DNA from: Dehalococcoidia bacterium
Lineage (GTDB): Bacteria > Chloroflexota > Dehalococcoidia > GIF9 > AB-539-J10
DNA length: 17,747 bases
Direction: 5' to 3'
Assembly (NCBI GenBank): GCA_030606385.1
Contig: JAUWGN010000004.1
Location: 1-17,747, forward strand
Part shown: in pieces, positions 14,270 to 17,747 of the stretch
Layout of the letters: every line of letters starts with the position of its first letter
Position numbering within the stretch: position 1 is the first letter of the stretch
Position numbers and translations under genes: made by a program
Notes under the pieces: model-generated
Databases searched by the model: none
What the model was told of the DNA's origin: nothing
The model's input: only the letters and a program-made list of their open reading frames with translations

Positions 14270-15422
14270 CATCCCTACCCTCATAAGCGTGGAGGAAGAG
14301 TTTTCTAAACTCGTCCTCGAATGGAACTCTTGGACTAGTTATTGTACAGGTATCTAACTCTGCTCGCTCTACTAGTAGACCGAGCTTTTCTTCAAAATCC
14401 TCCTCACTTATTCCTATTTCTTTGATCGAGAGAGGTTCGTTTAGTTGTTTGATCAGCTCTTTCACGGCAACAACCAGTCTATCGGTAGCTTCTTCACTCG
14501 ATTTTGCTTTTATCCCGATCGCGGCTGCGAGCTCAGCGTATCTATCGGCGGCAACTGTTTTAGTGTACTGTATTACATAAGGCAACACCACTTCCACGCT
14601 GCGACCATGAGAAACATGAAAAATAGAACCCAGCGCATGCCCCATGCTATGTGCAATGGTCACCTGAGAATTGCCAAAAGCTAGTCCCGCCATCGCAGCA
14701 GCATTCTGCATGCGCTCCCTCGCAACCACATCATCACCGTTTTTGTACACCTTAGGCAGGTATTCAAATATCAACGACATCGCTTTTATCGCAAATGCAT
14801 CGGTAAAATCATTCCGCCATTCACAAACATAGCTTTCTATACAGTTGGCAAGTGCATCCAACCCGGTATCAGCAGTGAGTTGCGGAGGCATTTTTGAGAC
14901 TAAGGATGGATCCAAGATACATATATCCGCAATGACCGCACGCGTCGCGGGTTCTAATTTCCTCTGTTCCGTCTTGTCCGTGACCACCATCGCCCAAGAA
15001 AGTTCTGCCCCACCCCCACTGGTGGTGGGTATCGTTATCAGCCTGGCTTTCTTACCCGTGGTCACCTCGGCAAATGGTGTTACTTCTTCCAGAGATAGTC
15101 CAGGGTTTTCATAAAGCAGCCATGCTGCTTTTGCGACATCTATGGGAGATCCACCACCCAAGCCAATTATCAGCTCAGGTTCAAACCTCTTGAGGAGCTC
15201 TACACACTTGAATACAGTCTCCTTTGACGGATCCGGCTCCACTGCCTCGAATGTCTCAACTTCAGTTGCGTTTTTTTCCAGGTAACTTGTGATTCTCTCT
15301 ACAAAACCGACTTTTCTTATTCCCTGATCTGTTACTATTACCGCTTTCCTGGCTTTAACTTCCTCCAGATAATCGAGCGCATCCTCACCGAAAGCTATCC
15401 TAGGACTTACAAACCACCACAT
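14259..15422 (-). CDS. Iron-type alcohol dehydrogenase paralog with a substituted metal ligand
   Basis: This 387-residue protein has the group III alcohol dehydrogenase fold with nucleotide loop GGGSPIDVAK at 89-98. Asp189, His258 (IAHSMGH) and His272 (SHGRS) keep three metal-ligand positions. The second position, His194 in the paralog at 11045-12211, is Asn193 here (GLDALANCIES, codon AAC). Metal binding or activity may therefore be altered. It starts 23 nt after the ThDP enzyme, and only a weak AAGAG-type site precedes it, so the two are probably cotranscribed and coupled. That suggests it reduces or oxidises the aldehyde or ketol handled by the ThDP enzyme. The substrate is unknown. Confidence 0.9.
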   Translation of the reverse strand: MWWFVSPRIAFGEDALDYLEEVKARKAVIVTDQGIRKVGFVERITSYLEKNATEVETFEAVEPDPSKETVFKCVELLKRFEPELIIGLGGGSPIDVAKAAWLLYENPGLSLEEVTPFAEVTTGKKARLITIPTTSGGGAELSWAMVVTDKTEQRKLEPATRAVIADICILDPSLVSKMPPQLTADTGLDALANCIESYVCEWRNDFTDAFAIKAMSLIFEYLPKVYKNGDDVVARERMQNAAAMAGLAFGNSQVTIAHSMGHALGSIFHVSHGRSVEVVLPYVIQYTKTVAADRYAELAAAIGIKAKSSEEATDRLVVAVKELIKQLNEPLSIKEIGISEEDFEEKLGLLVERAELDTCTITSPRVPFEDEFRKLFLHAYEGRDVDF

Positions 15423-15445
15423 CTCTTTACTATTGCGTTTCTTGC

Positions 15446-17164
15446 TTATTCACCGCAACCATCTAACCACATTCCCACACAAAGCTCAAGATCCGGTGAG
15501 GGTAATACTTCTTTGTCAATTACTACGTCTAACACTGCGGGAAGCTTGGAGTCGACCGCCCTTTGTAGGGCAGGTTTGATATCGGAAGGCTTCACCACTC
15601 TTTCCCCATAGCAATTCATACCTCGAGCGACTTCATCGTAGCGGATGTTACCCAGGTCAACGCCAATGTATCTCTTTCCAAAAGACGCTGTTTGCCCGGC
15701 TCTTATCATTCCCCAAGCACTGTCATTGTGAACTATGAACACGATAGGCAACTGTAGACGACTCGCCGTTTCCAATTCCTGGATGTTGAGCCCGAATGAG
15801 CCATCGCCGGTGACACAGTATACTTTCTTCGAGGGAGCTGCTAACTTGGCTGCGATAGCATAGGGAATACCAGCTCCAAGGTGACCGCCATCTCCAGATG
15901 AACAGCTTAAGAATGTATTTGGTTCATAGATACGATTTAGACGCACACACCAGACAGATGTGTTTCCCCCATCAAATACCGCGATAGCATCCCGGGGAAA
16001 GAATTCCCGCGCTTCTTTTGCCAGTCGCGCCGGGTGAATCGGCACACTATCCGATTCACACATTCCCTTAAAGCCTTCAAGCCAATTGTTCTCCGCTTCC
16101 TTGTATGATTGAAGAGCCTCACGTTCTTGTTTTTTCGACGTATATTTCTTCAGCGCTTCCAAAAGGGCATGAAGGGTGGATTTTGCGTCGCCAACTATAC
16201 CGATGTCCACCTGCCTGTTAACCCCAATCATGTCGCCAGCGATATCTATCTGGATAAGTTTCTGCTGTGGTGCTTCGCCCCAAGCAGGCGGCTTGCCCCA
16301 GAACTCAAGGTCCCCTAGTCGCCCTCCAACCAGAAGTACGATATCGGCATCGGCTTGAGCAATGATTCCCCCCGTGCCAAAACAACTTGAAATAAGACAG
16401 AGGGGATGATCCTCCGGGATGCTGCCTTTTCCTTGTACGGAGGTAGTTACCGGGGCTTGTAAATACTCAGCGAGTTGGATAAGCTCCTCAGAAGCCTCTG
16501 AGCGAATAAGCCCACCGCCAGCATGGATGAGCGGCAACTTTGCGGCGCTCAGCATTTTCGCGGCTTGGTCAATTGACGAAATATCCCCAACAGGCCGACC
16601 CATGGGTCTATAACTTTCGGGGGGAATAATCTCAAGTTCATTTTCCTCTTCGGCTTGAAACATGACATCCGAAGGGAAATCGAGATGAACCGGTCCAGGC
16701 CTACCTGATGTGGCTATCCTGAACGCCTGGTAAACAAGCTCAGGGATGCGCTTCCAATGAGAGATAACAGCATTCCATTTAGTGACCCCCTTGAATAGCG
16801 AAATTTGATCTAAGCCTTGAGTGGAACCGTGGTCTGGATACGAACGCCATGTCTGATTCTGTGCCGTAATTGCTATCACGGGTATGCTATCAGCGGAAGG
16901 GGGATATACTCCTGCAACCAAATTCGCAGCTCCAGGTCCCACCGTTCCGATAGATACACCTGGTTTCCCCGTCACGCGTGTCCAGGCGTCTGCCGCGTGA
17001 GCTGCTGCAGCTTCATGCCTTGTACCAATGAACTCAATTCGCTCGTCCTTGTAGATGGCATCTAAAAAAGGTAGAAATTGAGCGCCACACACACCGAAAA
17101 CATATTTAACGTTTTCTTGAACAAGGCAGCGTTTCAAAACTTCCCCACCCGTTATTTTAGCCAT
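15446..17164 (-). CDS. ThDP-dependent enzyme, acetolactate synthase / 2-hydroxyacyl-CoA lyase superfamily
   Basis: The 572-residue protein has the three-domain layout of this superfamily. The N-terminal PYR domain carries the catalytic Glu51 (GTRHEAAAAHAAD) and TVGPGAANL at 74-82. A central domain covers about 195-340, and the C-terminal PP domain has the Mg-ThDP motif from GDGS (453-456) to Asn480 (HNDSAWGMIR). Members decarboxylate 2-oxoacids, join or cleave C-C bonds next to a carbonyl, or cleave 2-hydroxyacyl-CoAs to aldehyde and formyl-CoA. I cannot choose between these from motifs. True acetolactate synthase is less likely: no regulatory subunit or branched-chain amino acid gene is adjacent, and an alcohol dehydrogenase follows 23 nt later. 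The ATG follows GGAGG by 7 nt, with a good promoter upstream. Confidence 0.9.
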   Translation of the reverse strand: MAKITGGEVLKRCLVQENVKYVFGVCGAQFLPFLDAIYKDERIEFIGTRHEAAAAHAADAWTRVTGKPGVSIGTVGPGAANLVAGVYPPSADSIPVIAITAQNQTWRSYPDHGSTQGLDQISLFKGVTKWNAVISHWKRIPELVYQAFRIATSGRPGPVHLDFPSDVMFQAEEENELEIIPPESYRPMGRPVGDISSIDQAAKMLSAAKLPLIHAGGGLIRSEASEELIQLAEYLQAPVTTSVQGKGSIPEDHPLCLISSCFGTGGIIAQADADIVLLVGGRLGDLEFWGKPPAWGEAPQQKLIQIDIAGDMIGVNRQVDIGIVGDAKSTLHALLEALKKYTSKKQEREALQSYKEAENNWLEGFKGMCESDSVPIHPARLAKEAREFFPRDAIAVFDGGNTSVWCVRLNRIYEPNTFLSCSSGDGGHLGAGIPYAIAAKLAAPSKKVYCVTGDGSFGLNIQELETASRLQLPIVFIVHNDSAWGMIRAGQTASFGKRYIGVDLGNIRYDEVARGMNCYGERVVKPSDIKPALQRAVDSKLPAVLDVVIDKEVLPSPDLELCVGMWLDGCGE

Positions 17165-17299
17165 AATTTCACCTCCTACAACGAAATTTATCCGCGGGCC
17201 AACAGGACTTCTTCAGTCAGCAGCACGTTCACTAAGATGGCCTTTGCAGGAAATAGGACCTGGCATGCCGCTTTTTACCACCATTAATTTTAGCTATCA

Positions 17300-17328
17300 A
17301 GTATAAAGTACGTTCCTCTTCCAGTCAA
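17300..17328 (-). promoter_or_regulatory. Strong sigma70-type promoter for the ThDP enzyme gene
   Basis: On the - strand, TTGACT (17323-17328) and TATACT (17300-17305) are exactly 17 bp apart, each 5 of 6 to consensus. The predicted start near 17293 leaves a leader of about 130 nt in which I recognise no riboswitch. Confidence 0.7.
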
Positions 17329-17650
17329 TTTAATCTCACCCTTCAATGAAAAACTCTATAAAATTGCCCTTGTGTTTTGCTATCATGATAAAATAAACCG
17401 ATTGTTATCGCACAAAGTAATGCAAACTTATGATTACCTAAAGAAGGAAATAGCAGTCTCTCTTGATACTCCCTAAGGATATCCACGCATTGCCCTTTTT
17501 GTGGTATATTAAAGACACAGCATGAGATAAAGTAAGCAGACACAGTATTCCCATATTTTGATATTATATGAAATGGCTGGCAAATACTGGAGGGGGTGGT
17601 AAAAATGCTCAGTTAAGTTTTCTGGAACAAGTCCTTAATGAGGTTCTCTT
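17329..17650. other. Intergenic region between divergent transcription units
   Basis: No gene is recognised here. It is AT-rich and separates the - strand ThDP operon from a + strand unit. A GGAGGGGGTGG sequence near 17590 is followed by ATG at 17604, but that frame stops after three codons. TATATT at 17505-17510 has no matching -35 box. Confidence 0.4.
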
Positions 17651-17734
17651 ATGTTTGATAGTGTTGCTAAAGAGATGAGAGTCGCTAGCTTGCTTCTACC
17701 TCCGGAAAAAACATTATTGAGCAAAGAGAAATAA
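17651..17734 (+). CDS. Possible 27-residue leader ORF before a gene beyond the window
   Basis: A short frame MFDSVAKEMRVASLLLPPEK-TLLSKEK starts at ATG 17651 with a weak GAGG about 7 nt upstream and stops 6 nt before an AAAAGGAG. It may be a small leader peptide coupled to the next gene. Too little is visible to judge. Confidence 0.25.
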   Translation: MFDSVAKEMRVASLLLPPEKTLLSKEK

Positions 17735-17740
17735 AGAAGA

Positions 17741-17747
17741 AAAGGAG
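17741..17747 (+). promoter_or_regulatory. Ribosome binding site of a gene starting beyond the window
   Basis: The window ends in AAAAGGAG, the same type of site that precedes the real starts elsewhere here (for example at 2165 and 10829). A + strand gene probably starts within 10-15 nt after the window end. Confidence 0.5.

Noticed and set aside
17165..17293. TGTTGGCCCGCGG in the leader of the ThDP gene, loosely like a T-box core
   Set aside because: The leader is only about 130 nt, the match to the T-box consensus is poor, and no terminator/antiterminator pair is visible.
17343..17543. 66-residue open frame on the - strand upstream of the ThDP promoter
   Set aside because: It has no ribosome binding site, unusual Cys/Phe-rich composition, and overlaps promoter-like AT-rich sequence.

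Overview
The window reads as chromosomal DNA of an anaerobic bacterium. It has consensus sigma70-type promoters, strong GGAGG ribosome binding sites, tRNA genes without an encoded CCA end, and many flavin, iron-sulfur and tungstopterin enzymes. A Chloroflexota (Dehalococcoidia-like) or similar sediment or groundwater lineage would fit, but nothing here proves the phylum. No rRNA, CRISPR array or insertion sequence is visible.

Layout. The left arm (1-5890) is on the + strand. It holds the 3' end of an unrecognised gene coupled to a metallo-beta-lactamase-fold hydrolase, then a tyrosine recombinase preceded by a promoter and a 28-bp dif-like site (11-6-11 arms), then an exported protein of unknown function and a large Old-Yellow-Enzyme-type flavin/Fe-S reductase. 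From 5898 to 17164 every gene is on the - strand. In transcription order these are a ThDP-dependent lyase/synthase-like enzyme, an iron-type alcohol dehydrogenase, tRNA-Gly(TCC), a truncated SCP2-like remnant, an SCP2-like protein, an SCP2 sterol-carrier-domain protein, a second iron-type alcohol dehydrogenase, a tungsten aldehyde:ferredoxin oxidoreductase, an acyl-CoA synthetase, an FrhB-like 2x[4Fe-4S] flavoprotein, and a tRNA with anticodon CAT. The right end (17165-17747) holds the promoter of the ThDP gene and the start region of a + strand transcription unit whose main gene lies beyond the window.

Function. The - strand genes form a plausible chain: alcohol to aldehyde (Fe-ADH), aldehyde to acid with reduction of ferredoxin (AOR), acid to acyl-CoA (AMP-forming ligase), with an FrhB-type protein as candidate electron acceptor. 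The ThDP enzyme could release or condense an aldehyde, and the SCP2 proteins suggest hydrophobic acyl or sterol-like substrates. This pathway is inferred from family membership and gene order.

Most notable points: the dif-like site at the recombinase promoter; a 10-bp copy of the tRNA-Gly 3' end placed 5 nt from the tRNA(CAT) gene, as if an 8-kb segment had split a tRNA pair; a decayed duplication of the SCP2-like gene; an alcohol dehydrogenase with Asn in place of a conserved metal-binding His; and a helix-turn-helix-like tail on the FrhB-like protein.
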